From: Eubacterium sp.
Lineage (GTDB): Bacteria > Bacillota > Clostridia > Oscillospirales > Acutalibacteraceae
Assembly: GCA_017458975.1 (NCBI GenBank)
Contig: JAFSZK010000072.1
Span: 1-61,033, forward strand
Direction: 5' to 3'
Length of the DNA: 61,033 bases
Part shown: positions 9,851-16,610 of the stretch, one piece after another
Position numbering within the stretch: position 1 is the stretch's first letter
Layout: every line of letters starts with the position of its first letter
The notes under the pieces: generated by a model
The model's database searches: none
The model's input: only the letters and a program-made list of their open reading frames with translations
Told to the model about the DNA's origin: nothing
Made by a program: the position numbers and the translations under genes

Positions 9851-11248
9851 ATGGCACAGATTAAGATAACCGAAACTATATTGCGCGACGCTCACCAGTC
9901 GCTTATTGCAACAAGGATGAGAACCGAAGAATTTGAGCCGGTTCTTGAAAAGCTTGACAAGGTAGGCTTTTATTCGCTTGAGTGCTGGGGGGGCGCAACC
10001 TTTGACTCCTGCCTTCGTTTTCTTGACGAGGACCCGTGGGAGAGATTAAGACTAATTAGAAAAAAGTGTCCCGACACAAAGCTCCAGATGCTTTTCAGAG
10101 GTCAGAATATGCTCGGCTACCGTCATTACAGCGATGAAATAGTCGACTACTTTGTGAAGAAAAGTATTGATAACGGTATTGATATATTAAGAATATTCGA
10201 CGCGCTTAACGACGTTCGCAATCTTCAGACCGCGATTAACGCTGCCAACAAGTACGGCGGCCATGTCCAGGCGGCTATATCATATACAACGGGACCTGTT
10301 TTTGATACTCAATACTATTGTAATTATGCAAAGCAGCTTGAGGAAGCGGGAGCGGCTTCAATCTGTATTAAGGATATGGCGGGACTGCTTACTCCATACG
10401 GAACCTATGACCTTGTCAAGGCGCTTAAAGAAACCGTAAATATTCCTATTCAGCTCCACTCCCATTACACAAGCGGACTCGCTTCAATGGTTCATTTAAA
10501 GGGAATTGAAGCGGGCGTTGATGTTATTGATACGGCGCTTTCTCCGCTTGCGTGCGGAACCTCGCACCCTGCAACCGAAAGTATGATTGCCGCCCTTAAG
10601 GGAACCGAGTATGATACGGGTCTTGACCTTAAAGCTTTACAGGAGGTTAAAGACCATTTTGCAAAGCTTCGCGCAAAATATCTTGAAAGCGGACTGCTTG
10701 ATGCAAAAATGCTCGGCGTTGACGCAAATACACTTTTATATCAGGTACCGGGGGGCATGCTCTCTAACCTCAATTCCCAGCTTAAACAGGCGGGGAAAGA
10801 GGACAAGCTTGAAGAGGTATTAAATGAGGTGCCGAGAGTAAGGAAGGACGCGGGTTATCCGCCTCTTGTAACCCCTACAAGCCAGATTGTCGGAACGCAG
10901 GCGGTATTTAACGTTATTACGGGTGAGCGTTATAAAATGGTAACTAAGGAATTCAAGGACCTTGTAGCGGGTAAGTACGGAAAGACGCCCTGCGAAATTG
11001 ACCCCGAATTTCAAAAGAAGATTGTCGGCGACGGCGAAATTATCACCTGCCGTCCGGCGGATATGCTCGACGATACGCTTGAAAGCTATAAAAAGGATAT
11101 ACTTGAATTTTACGAAAGCGACGAGGATATTTTAACCTACGCGCAATTTGAAAACGTAGCTCTTAAATTCTTTGAAAAGAGAAGGGATAAAAAATACTCC
11201 CTTGATTCGAAGCACGGCGACATAAAAAATAAAATATTGCCGATTTAG
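9851..11248 (+). CDS. OadA/transcarboxylase 5S-like carboxyltransferase
   Basis: Transfers a carboxyl group between oxaloacetate/pyruvate and biotin. The 465 residues show the DRE-TIM-like fold signature TETILRDAHQSLIATRMRT at the start, GAATFDSCLRFL with the conserved FRGQNMLGY block, the catalytic-site CIKDMAGL segment near residue 176, and LHSHYTSG with metal-binding histidines. The second domain (PASS/PYC_OADA) is present to the end, but no biotinyl domain is fused, unlike OadA of Klebsiella. With the separate carrier this matches the 5S subunit of transcarboxylase or a soluble oxaloacetate decarboxylase. No OadB/OadG membrane subunits are nearby. Confidence 0.88.
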   Translation: MAQIKITETILRDAHQSLIATRMRTEEFEPVLEKLDKVGFYSLECWGGATFDSCLRFLDEDPWERLRLIRKKCPDTKLQMLFRGQNMLGYRHYSDEIVDYFVKKSIDNGIDILRIFDALNDVRNLQTAINAANKYGGHVQAAISYTTGPVFDTQYYCNYAKQLEEAGAASICIKDMAGLLTPYGTYDLVKALKETVNIPIQLHSHYTSGLASMVHLKGIEAGVDVIDTALSPLACGTSHPATESMIAALKGTEYDTGLDLKALQEVKDHFAKLRAKYLESGLLDAKMLGVDANTLLYQVPGGMLSNLNSQLKQAGKEDKLEEVLNEVPRVRKDAGYPPLVTPTSQIVGTQAVFNVITGERYKMVTKEFKDLVAGKYGKTPCEIDPEFQKKIVGDGEIITCRPADMLDDTLESYKKDILEFYESDEDILTYAQFENVALKFFEKRRDKKYSLDSKHGDIKNKILPI

Positions 11249-11266
11249 TCTATAATTTAATATTCC

Positions 11267-11295
11267 TTGACGGAATAATTATGTAATGTTATAAT
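11267..11295 (+). promoter_or_regulatory. Promoter for epimerase-like gene
   Basis: TTGACG (11267-11272), 17-bp spacer and consensus TATAAT (11290-11295), 45 bp upstream of the ATG at 11341, which has a GGAGGT site. The gene is therefore transcribed separately from the carboxyltransferase operon. Confidence 0.7.
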
Positions 11296-11340
11296 ATTAT
11301 TTGAAATAATTTGAGCAATGCTCATAATGGAGGTAAATTT

Positions 11341-12360
11341 ATGAACGTATTTATTTTTGGCGGAACAGGTCTTTTAGGCTCAATGGCAGCGCAGATTTTC
11401 ATTGACAGAGGACATAAGGTAAAGACGGTTGCTCTTCCTCCTCTTCCGGAAGGCGCTCCGATTCCCGAGGAAATGGAAATTGAATTTGCTAACTTCAACG
11501 ATTTAAGCGATGAAGATATTGAAGAAAGATTCAAGGGCGTGGATGCTTTTGTATATGCAGCAGGCGTTGACGAGCGCGTTGAATTTCCGGCTCCCGTATA
11601 TGACGCTTATAAAAAGTTTAATATTGACCCTGTTGACCGTTGTCTCAGAATCGCTAAAAAATGCGGCGTTAAAAAGTGCGTAGTTCTCGGCTCATACTTT
11701 GCATGGCTTGCTAAGGAACGCCCGGATATGGACCTTTGCGCTAAGCATCCCTATATCCGTTCAAGAATTGACCAGGAGGAAACCGCGTTTAAGTATGCTG
11801 ATGAAAATATGGGCGTTGCCGTTCTTGAGCTTCCCTATATCTTCGGTACTCAGCCCGGCAGAAAGCCCGTTTGGGTAATCCTTATTGAGCAGCTTCAGAG
11901 ATTTGAAAAAATGCCCGCTACCTTCTATCCCGCAGGCGGAACCGCAATGCTTACCGTTCGTCAGGTTGGTGAAGCAATCGTCGGCGCTGCTGAACAGGTT
12001 GAAGGCGCAAGAGCTTACGGGATTTCCTGTTATAACCTTACATGGCGTCAGTTCCTTAAGATTGTTTACAGAGCAATGGACGGAATTGAAGACAGAAAGA
12101 TTATCGATGTACCTAAATGGATGTTTAAGTCCTTCGGTCTTATGATGCGTAAGGATTATAAAGACAGAGGAATTGAAAGCGGTATCGACCCGGTCGGACT
12201 TGCCGATATTATGGGTATGAACCTCTTTATTCCTACAGACGATACTAAGGAACTCGGCTGTACTCCGGACGATATCGAAGCAGCAATCTTTGATTCAATC
12301 GCACTCTCAAAAGCGGCGTTTGAAGGCAAGCAGCAGCTCCTTGATATGAAAGGCGAATAA
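11341..12360 (+). CDS. NAD-dependent epimerase/dehydratase family protein
   Basis: Short-chain dehydrogenase of the extended (epimerase) type; substrate not known. I choose the ATG at 11341 because GGAGGT lies 8 bp before it and it puts the Rossmann motif GGTGLLGS at residues 7-14. The 11311 start would place the RBS inside the gene. The 339-residue protein has a conserved YIRSRIDQEE segment where YxxxK would be expected, so the usual catalytic Tyr-Lys pair is not obvious. This suggests NmrA-like or oxidoreductase-like use of the fold. Single-gene unit between a consensus promoter and a terminator. Confidence 0.75.
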   Translation: MNVFIFGGTGLLGSMAAQIFIDRGHKVKTVALPPLPEGAPIPEEMEIEFANFNDLSDEDIEERFKGVDAFVYAAGVDERVEFPAPVYDAYKKFNIDPVDRCLRIAKKCGVKKCVVLGSYFAWLAKERPDMDLCAKHPYIRSRIDQEETAFKYADENMGVAVLELPYIFGTQPGRKPVWVILIEQLQRFEKMPATFYPAGGTAMLTVRQVGEAIVGAAEQVEGARAYGISCYNLTWRQFLKIVYRAMDGIEDRKIIDVPKWMFKSFGLMMRKDYKDRGIESGIDPVGLADIMGMNLFIPTDDTKELGCTPDDIEAAIFDSIALSKAAFEGKQQLLDMKGE

Positions 12361-12368
12361 TAAAAACA

Positions 12369-12396
12369 AAAAGAGCCTCGTTGAGGCTCTTTTTTA
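12369..12396 (+). terminator. Intrinsic terminator after epimerase gene
   Basis: AAGAGCCTC/GAGGCTCTT hairpin followed by a T6 run, 8 bp after the TAA. Confidence 0.85.
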
Positions 12397-12399
12397 ATG

Positions 12400-12508
12400 A
12401 ATACTGAATAATGAATAATTGAGGTTACTCGGCTTCGCCTCATACAATATAATCGGGTGCGGGTTTCCCGCCCTGAAGTATTCACTATTCACTATTAACT
12501 CTTCACTA
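12400..12508. repeat. MITE-like intergenic element with terminal inverted repeats
   Basis: The ends 12400-12416 and 12480-12496 are inverted copies matching at 15 of 17 positions, built on AATA(C/G)TGAATA. Between them are two GC-richer hairpins: GAGG-CCTC (12421-12441) and GGG-t-GCGGG/CCCGC-CC (about 12454-12472). There is no coding potential, and the composition differs from the flanking genes. It resembles a non-autonomous mobile or REP-like repeat. Other genome copies were not testable here. Confidence 0.5.
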
Positions 12509-12510
12509 AA

Positions 12511-12535
12511 AAAGACAGACCGTAGTCTGTCTTTT
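12511..12535 (-). terminator. Terminator of the 6S-like RNA
   Basis: AAGACAGAC/GTCTGTCTT stem with flanking A and T runs. On the minus strand it follows the closing stem of the structured RNA by about 5 nt. Confidence 0.7.
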
Positions 12536-12722
12536 TAAACTTCCGCATATCCGCCGCGACTGAAGATAACCTGCTGTTAAACGCAGGTGGGTTTCAACCC
12601 ATATACTTTGTGCTCCCAGCGTCCTGAAAAGGGAGGTCTGCATTCCCATATACGGAGTATGAATCCCTCATAATAAATTGTTCGGGTTATTTAAGTCACG
12701 GTTGTCGTGATACGCAGAATTG
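12511..12722 (-). ncRNA. ssrS: Probable 6S RNA
   Basis: Minus-strand structured RNA of ~180 nt plus terminator. Its ends pair in an 11-bp closing stem (plus-strand 12709-12719 with 12541-12552), followed by a second 8-bp helix (CCGTGACT with AGTCGCGG). The centre forms an apical CTCCC/GGGAG stem (12611-12636 region) and an ATACT/AGTAT helix. On the 3' side of the central bubble there is an ACCTGC/GCAGGT hairpin (12569-12587). This rod with a large internal bubble and a 3'-side hairpin is the 6S RNA plan, in which the RNA mimics an open promoter and binds sigma-A RNA polymerase. Assignment is by architecture only, without a covariance-model search. Confidence 0.58.
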
Positions 12723-12734
12723 TACTGCTATATA

Positions 12735-13052
12735 TTATTGCAAATCCGGGTCGAAATATTCAACCTCGTACTTTTCTTCAACCATACCCATAAGGATATC
12801 CGATACCTGTTCGTATTCCATTTCGTCGCGGATTTCCTCAAGATATTCGTTACCGCCGTCCTCGACTACTTTAAGAATAATTACCTCAAAGTCGCCGTCT
12901 ACGATTTCATCGTCGTCGCTGCGGTATTCGGTTATAGCAACATATGCCGCGTCCTCGGTTTCGTATCTTTCAAGAAGCTCAAATTCAAGCTCGTTTCCGT
13001 CATCGTCAGTAACCGAAATAATATCGGGCATATAGAGTTCTTCGTTATCCAT
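12735..13052 (-). CDS. DUF1292 domain protein
   Basis: A 105-residue, strongly acidic protein of the DUF1292 (YrzB-like) family, function unknown. Visible features are the opening D-I-I-S-V-T-D-D-D-G-N-E-L-E-F-E-L-L-E segment, the central YVAITEY strand, and VIILKVVEDGGNEYLEEI with a following acidic helix. In many Clostridia this family lies near ruvX or the tRNA-modification gene cluster; here it is alone, just upstream of the 6S-like RNA on the same strand. It has a consensus promoter (13089-13117) and an RBS (GGAGAACAG on the minus strand). Confidence 0.85.
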   Translation of the reverse strand: MDNEELYMPDIISVTDDDGNELEFELLERYETEDAAYVAITEYRSDDDEIVDGDFEVIILKVVEDGGNEYLEEIRDEMEYEQVSDILMGMVEEKYEVEYFDPDLQ

Positions 13053-13088
13053 AAGCTGTTCTCCTGTTAATTGTCGCTCAACACTACT

Positions 13089-13117
13089 ATTATATTATGA
13101 AAGGGAAGCGTTGTCAA
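13089..13117 (-). promoter_or_regulatory. Consensus promoter for DUF1292 gene
   Basis: On the minus strand TTGACA (13112-13117), 17-bp spacer, TATAAT (13089-13094): a perfect sigma-A consensus at both hexamers. Confidence 0.75.
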
Positions 13118-13175
13118 TAGATTTCGGCAATTATGCAAAATTAACAAATATTTTCAAAAAAGTTGAAAAAAACTA

Positions 13176-13204
13176 TTGACAAACAACAAAGGATGTGCTA
13201 TTAT
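13176..13204 (+). promoter_or_regulatory. Strong promoter of the large non-coding transcription unit
   Basis: TTGACA (13176-13181), 17-bp spacer and TATTAT (13199-13204). The expected start is near G13211, exactly at the first base of a stem GAACTT/AAGTTC, which supports a designed RNA 5' end. Confidence 0.7.
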
Positions 13205-13293
13205 AAGGTTGAACTTAAGAGAGGGGCTCAGAATTAGAAGAGAAGGAGATTTGTTAGAGCCAAAGTTCAAATATAAAAAGGAGGCTAAAACCA

Positions 13294-13341
13294 ATGGACA
13301 GTAAACCAAAGACTTTAGCCATCTACGAGGAAATCCGATAA
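13294..13341 (+). CDS. Possible 15-codon leader ORF
   Basis: ATG with GGAGG nine bases upstream, encoding MDSKPKTLAIYEEIR and then TAA. The start region lies inside a GGCTAAA/TTTAGCC hairpin (13284-13290 with 13314-13320), so initiation would depend on opening it. It is the first of five similarly spaced initiation sites in the RNA. It may be a genuine leader peptide or only part of an RNA motif; sequence alone does not decide. Confidence 0.3.
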   Translation: MDSKPKTLAIYEEIR

Positions 13342-13558
13342 TAACGTGAATAAATATACCGACAGTTAGATTTAGTCTACGGGTAAACGCTTTATCAAGC
13401 AAGAATAATAGTTACGGGCAGGATTGGAAGACTTTGTAGATGAAGACAATCAAAACTGAATAGTAATGATATATAGGAACAGGAGCCTGCCGCTGTTCAG
13501 AGCAAAATAAGCTCTATAAAAATTGGTTCAAAATAAAAACCTTTATATAATACGAAAT

Positions 13559-13747
13559 GAGGTATGGACCGATGTACTTTGTTAAATTAATTATTCTAGG
13601 AAAATCTTAAGAAAGAGGTATAGACCAATGTTCTAGTTTAATTTTCTCAAAGATTAATTAATTAATGAGAGGTAAATTCCAATGGGCTAATTTATTTAAA
13701 TAATTGTACCTTAATAAATTTGTGAGGTTAGTCCAATGTACAAGTAA
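13559..13747 (+). repeat. Array of four degenerate 55-nt units, each an SD site plus mini-ORF
   Basis: Units begin at GAGG 13559, 13615, 13669 and 13724 (steps 56, 54, 55). Each reads GAGGT-N5/6-CC(A/G)ATG, with 9, 9, 9 and 8 bases between GAGG and ATG. The AUGs at 13572, 13628, 13682 and 13736 open frames of 12 codons (MYFVKLIILGKS), 2 codons (MF), 2 codons (MG) and 3 codons (MYK), each closed by a stop codon. The spacers are very AT-rich. The 5' copy at 13280-13296 shares the GAGG-N9-ATG layout and the CCAATG core. Confidence 0.75.
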
Positions 13748-13753
13748 TTACAG

Positions 13754-13783
13754 CTCCCGACTTAAAAGGTCGGGAGTTTTTTT
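13754..13783 (+). terminator. Terminator of the large RNA
   Basis: Perfect 8-bp stem CTCCCGAC/GTCGGGAG with a 7-base loop followed by T7. Confidence 0.92.
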
Positions 13784-13796
13784 GCGCTTTGTTTTC

Positions 13797-13826
13797 TTGA
13801 CTTTTCGGATTAGTTAATATTATAAT
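13797..13826 (+). promoter_or_regulatory. Promoter for uxaB-uxaA
   Basis: TTGACT (13797-13802), 18-bp spacer and TATAAT (13821-13826). The ATG of uxaB is only 16 bp downstream of the -10, so the leader would be about 8-10 nt and contain little more than the GGTGAT site. No hexuronate operator is recognisable. Confidence 0.6.
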
Positions 13827-13841
13827 GGCTTTGGTGATAAT

Positions 13842-15062
13842 ATGAGTAAAATTTTGCAGTTCGGCGAGGGAAATTTTCTTCGCGCCTTTGCCGAGGTTTT
13901 AATTCAGGACTCAGGGCTTAGCGTTTCTCTTTGTCAGCCGAGGACTAATACGAGGGTTATTAACGCTCTTAAGGCTCAGGATAATAACTATAATGTATAT
14001 GTAAGAGGACTCCTTGATGGTAAGAACATCAATAAAACAATTCCGATTACCTGCGTTGATGCGGCGATTGATTCAGCGGGCGAATACGAAAAGCTTGCAG
14101 AAGCCTTTTGCAACGACAAAACCGAGCTTATTATTTCAAATACAACCGAGGCGGGAATTGTATATAATGAAGACGAAAATACCTTTCCGCTTAAAATAAC
14201 AAAGCTGTTATATGAAAGATATAAAACGGGCGCAAAGCCTCTTGTATTTCTTCCTTGCGAGCTTATTGACGGTAATGGAGACGAGCTTAAACGCTGTGTT
14301 TTAAAATATAACGCTCTGCTCGGTTACGGTATTGAGGAGTATATTAACTCCTGCAGGTTTTATAATACTCTCGTTGACAGAATTGTAACCGGTCATCCCG
14401 AGGGCGATTCGGACCCTTGTTCAGTGGCTTGCGAGCCTTATATTTCATTTGTTGTTGAAGCTCCCGAAGGCTCATTACCGATTAAAGGAATAACTTATAC
14501 TGATGATATTAAGCCCTATAAAAAGCGCAAGGTTCGTATTCTCAACGGGCTTCATACCTTCTTTGTACCGAGCGCAATCCTTGCGGGCTTTGAAATTGTA
14601 AGAGATACGGTGAACGACTCTCTTTTTAATGACTTTATTAACCTCGCTCTCGGTGAGATTTTACCTACCCTTGAAGGCGACACAGCCGGGGAATTTGCAT
14701 CTTCAGTTCTTGAAAGATTTGCTAATCCCTATATTGACCACAGACTTGACGCAATTGTACTTAACTCCGTTTCTAAATTCAAAACCCGCCTTCTCGGTAC
14801 GATTCTTGACTCAAAGGACCCCGATATTCTCCTTTTCTCCCTTGCGGCGCTTCTGTATTTTTATAAAAACGCAAGTCCCGTTGACGATGAAAAAGTAATT
14901 GATTATATTAAAAACAGCGATATTAATTCAATCCTCAGAAATGAAGAATTATGGGGAGAGGATATTAGCCGATTTGAAAACAGAGTAAGCGATGGCTATA
15001 AGCTTATTGAGCTTCTCGGAATTAAGGGTGCGATTAATGAAAAAATTAATCAGAATAAATGA
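13842..15062 (+). CDS. uxaB: Tagaturonate reductase
   Basis: Reduces D-tagaturonate to D-altronate with NADH in galacturonate catabolism (possibly fructuronate reductase in a wider sense). It belongs to the polyol-specific long-chain dehydrogenase family: N-terminal ILQFGEGNFLRAF nucleotide-binding segment, SNTTEAGI near residue 105, FLPCELIDGNG, then DRIVTGHP and the catalytic KVRILNGLHTFFV stretch near residue 232. At 406 residues it is shorter than the ~480-residue E. coli enzyme. Downstream uxaA overlaps it by 26 bp, which fixes the pathway assignment. Confidence 0.88.
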   Translation: MSKILQFGEGNFLRAFAEVLIQDSGLSVSLCQPRTNTRVINALKAQDNNYNVYVRGLLDGKNINKTIPITCVDAAIDSAGEYEKLAEAFCNDKTELIISNTTEAGIVYNEDENTFPLKITKLLYERYKTGAKPLVFLPCELIDGNGDELKRCVLKYNALLGYGIEEYINSCRFYNTLVDRIVTGHPEGDSDPCSVACEPYISFVVEAPEGSLPIKGITYTDDIKPYKKRKVRILNGLHTFFVPSAILAGFEIVRDTVNDSLFNDFINLALGEILPTLEGDTAGEFASSVLERFANPYIDHRLDAIVLNSVSKFKTRLLGTILDSKDPDILLFSLAALLYFYKNASPVDDEKVIDYIKNSDINSILRNEELWGEDISRFENRVSDGYKLIELLGIKGAINEKINQNK

Positions 15063-16482
15063 TAACGACAACGTTGCCGTTGCGCTTTGCGACCTTGAAA
15101 GTGGCTATAACGAGGACGGTTTAACGCTTAAAGAGAATATTAAAAAAGCCCATAAAACCGCGCTTTTTGATATGAAAAAGGGCGAAAGGGTTATTAAGTA
15201 CGGCTATCCTATCGGTACGCTGACAAGCGACGTTAAAGCAGGCGAGCATATCCATTCTCATAACCTTAAAACCAACCTCGACGAGGAGTATATATATACC
15301 TTTTCGGGTGATAATTCATATGAGCCCAGGCTAAGTGATATTAAGCTTAACGCCTTTAAAAGAGCAAACGGCGAAATCGGAATAAGAAATGAAATAAGAA
15401 TTATTCCCACCGTAGGCTGCGTTAATAAAACCTGTGAGCTTATCGAAAGGGCGTGTAAAAAGCTTGAGGGAGAATACTGCGACGCGGTAGTATCCTTTTC
15501 TCACCCCTTCGGTTGTTCCCAGATGGATGAGGATTTAATTACAACTCAAAAGATTCTTTCCGCGCTCGTTAAGCATCCCAACGCGGGCGGAGTTCTTATT
15601 GTTTCGCTCGGATGTGAAAATAATAATCTTGATGAATTTAAAAAGGTTCTCGCTCAATACGACGAAAAGAGGGTTAAATTCCTTGTTTGTCAGGAGGAGG
15701 ACGACGAAATTGAAAAGGGCGTAAGCCTTGTAAACGCACTTTTTGAGAATATGAAAAATGATAAAAGGGAAGAGGTCGGACTTGAAAAGCTTGTCGTAGG
15801 CTTTAAGTGCGGCGGCTCTGACGCGTTTAGCGGAATTACGGCTAATGCGCTTTGCGGAAGGGTTAATGATATTCTTACCGACGCCGGAGCCAAAACAATT
15901 CTTACCGAGGTTCCCGAGATGTTCGGCGCGGAGGATATTCTTCTTAAACGCTGTCTTAATAAAGAGGTTTTCGACAAGGCGGAGAAAATGCTTTTATCGT
16001 TTAAAAGCTACTTTGCCGAGCATGGTAAGGTGTGCTATGAAAACCCGTCTCCCGGTAACCGTGAGGGCGGAATTACAACTCTTGAGGAAAAGTCGCTCGG
16101 TTGCGTTCAAAAAGGCGGAAACGCCGTTATTACCGATGTATTAGCCCTTGGCGAGACCTGTAAAAAAAGCGGTCTTAATCTTCTTTGGGGACCGGGTAAC
16201 GATATTGTTTCAACTACCAATCTTGCTTGCTCGGGAGCGCATATTATTCTTTTTACAACGGGAAGGGGAACCCCTCTCGGCGCAAGCGTACCTACAATTA
16301 AAATTGCATCAAATTCAGCTCTTGCCGAAAGGAAAGCGGCGTGGATTGACCTTGACGGTCAAACGGCTGATAAAGAGGCTTTGTTTAAGCTGATTATTGA
16401 AACAGCAAACGGTAAAAAAACAAAAAACGAAATTAACGCCTACCGCGATATTTCAATCTTTAAAGACGGCGTAACAATGTAG
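15037..16482 (+). CDS. uxaA: Altronate dehydratase
   Basis: Dehydrates D-altronate to 2-keto-3-deoxygluconate, the step after UxaB. I choose the ATG at 15037 (MKKLIRIND), inside the uxaB 3' end; an earlier in-frame start at 14992 lies deep in uxaB. The 481 residues contain the N-terminal SAF-like domain (GYPIGTLTSDVKAGEHIHSHNL) and the metal-binding catalytic domain: GCSQMDED near residue 165, VVGFKCGGSDAFSGITANAL near 265 and the final SNSALAERKAAWID block. No kduI, kdgK or kdgA follows; the operon ends here. Confidence 0.93.
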   Translation: MKKLIRINDNDNVAVALCDLESGYNEDGLTLKENIKKAHKTALFDMKKGERVIKYGYPIGTLTSDVKAGEHIHSHNLKTNLDEEYIYTFSGDNSYEPRLSDIKLNAFKRANGEIGIRNEIRIIPTVGCVNKTCELIERACKKLEGEYCDAVVSFSHPFGCSQMDEDLITTQKILSALVKHPNAGGVLIVSLGCENNNLDEFKKVLAQYDEKRVKFLVCQEEDDEIEKGVSLVNALFENMKNDKREEVGLEKLVVGFKCGGSDAFSGITANALCGRVNDILTDAGAKTILTEVPEMFGAEDILLKRCLNKEVFDKAEKMLLSFKSYFAEHGKVCYENPSPGNREGGITTLEEKSLGCVQKGGNAVITDVLALGETCKKSGLNLLWGPGNDIVSTTNLACSGAHIILFTTGRGTPLGASVPTIKIASNSALAERKAAWIDLDGQTADKEALFKLIIETANGKKTKNEINAYRDISIFKDGVTM

Positions 16483-16507
16483 GGGATAACCCCTGCATTG
16501 TTTTTTA
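16473..16507 (+). terminator. Terminator overlapping the uxaA stop codon
   Basis: CAATGTAGGGG pairs with CCCCTGCATTG (one G-T pair, loop ATAA) and is followed by T6. The TAG stop of uxaA (16480-16482) lies inside the 5' arm, so terminating ribosomes may influence folding. Confidence 0.85.
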
Positions 16508-16558
16508 TACTATTTGTAAATAATTTATTAATGTTGTAAACATTCTGTTAATAAAATA

Positions 16559-16587
16559 TTGACCTGTATATTTTAAATAATTATAAT
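16559..16587 (+). promoter_or_regulatory. Promoter of the yicC-remA-gmk operon
   Basis: TTGACC (16559-16564), 17-bp spacer, TATAAT (16582-16587), 24 bp before the yicC ATG, which has a GGAGGTGG site. Confidence 0.65.
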
Positions 16588-16610
16588 ATTTCTCAAATGG
16601 AGGTGGAGAT

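Larger units (their letters stand above)
13211..13783 (+). ncRNA. Large (~570 nt) structured RNA / mini-cistron array, unidentified
   Basis: Transcription unit bounded by a consensus promoter and a perfect intrinsic terminator, without any normal-length ORF. The 5' part (13211-13320) forms nested stems: GAACTT/AAGTTC (13211-13216 with 13263-13268), GGCTC/GAGCC inside it, and GGCTAAA/TTTAGCC across the first Shine-Dalgarno/AUG. The middle (13415-13541) has a hairpin GAACAG/CTGTTC whose loop CCTGCC can pair with GGCAGG at 13417-13422, giving a pseudoknot, followed by AGAGC/GCTCT and GGTT/AACC hairpins. The 3' part (13559-13747) is a 55-nt-period array of GAGG-N8/9-AUG units. Size and complexity recall large ornate RNAs such as ROOL, but I cannot confirm any family. 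Confidence 0.6.

Noticed and set aside
12812..13052. Holliday-junction or tRNA-modification operon partner next to DUF1292
   Set aside because: ruvX lies at 60.3 kb in this window and no alaS/yrrK neighbours are next to DUF1292, so the usual operon is not present here.
12720..13070. 116-codon plus-strand open frame
   Set aside because: It is the antisense of the DUF1292 gene, which has a consensus promoter, RBS and family signature on the minus strand.
13154..13402. 82-codon minus-strand open frame in the orphan RNA region
   Set aside because: It runs against the promoter and the nested stems of the plus-strand RNA; no RBS and no recognisable protein features.
13559..13747. CRISPR-like array
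   Set aside because: The 55-nt units are degenerate except for a ~17-base start-site core, spacers are AT-rich and related to each other, and no cas gene is nearby.
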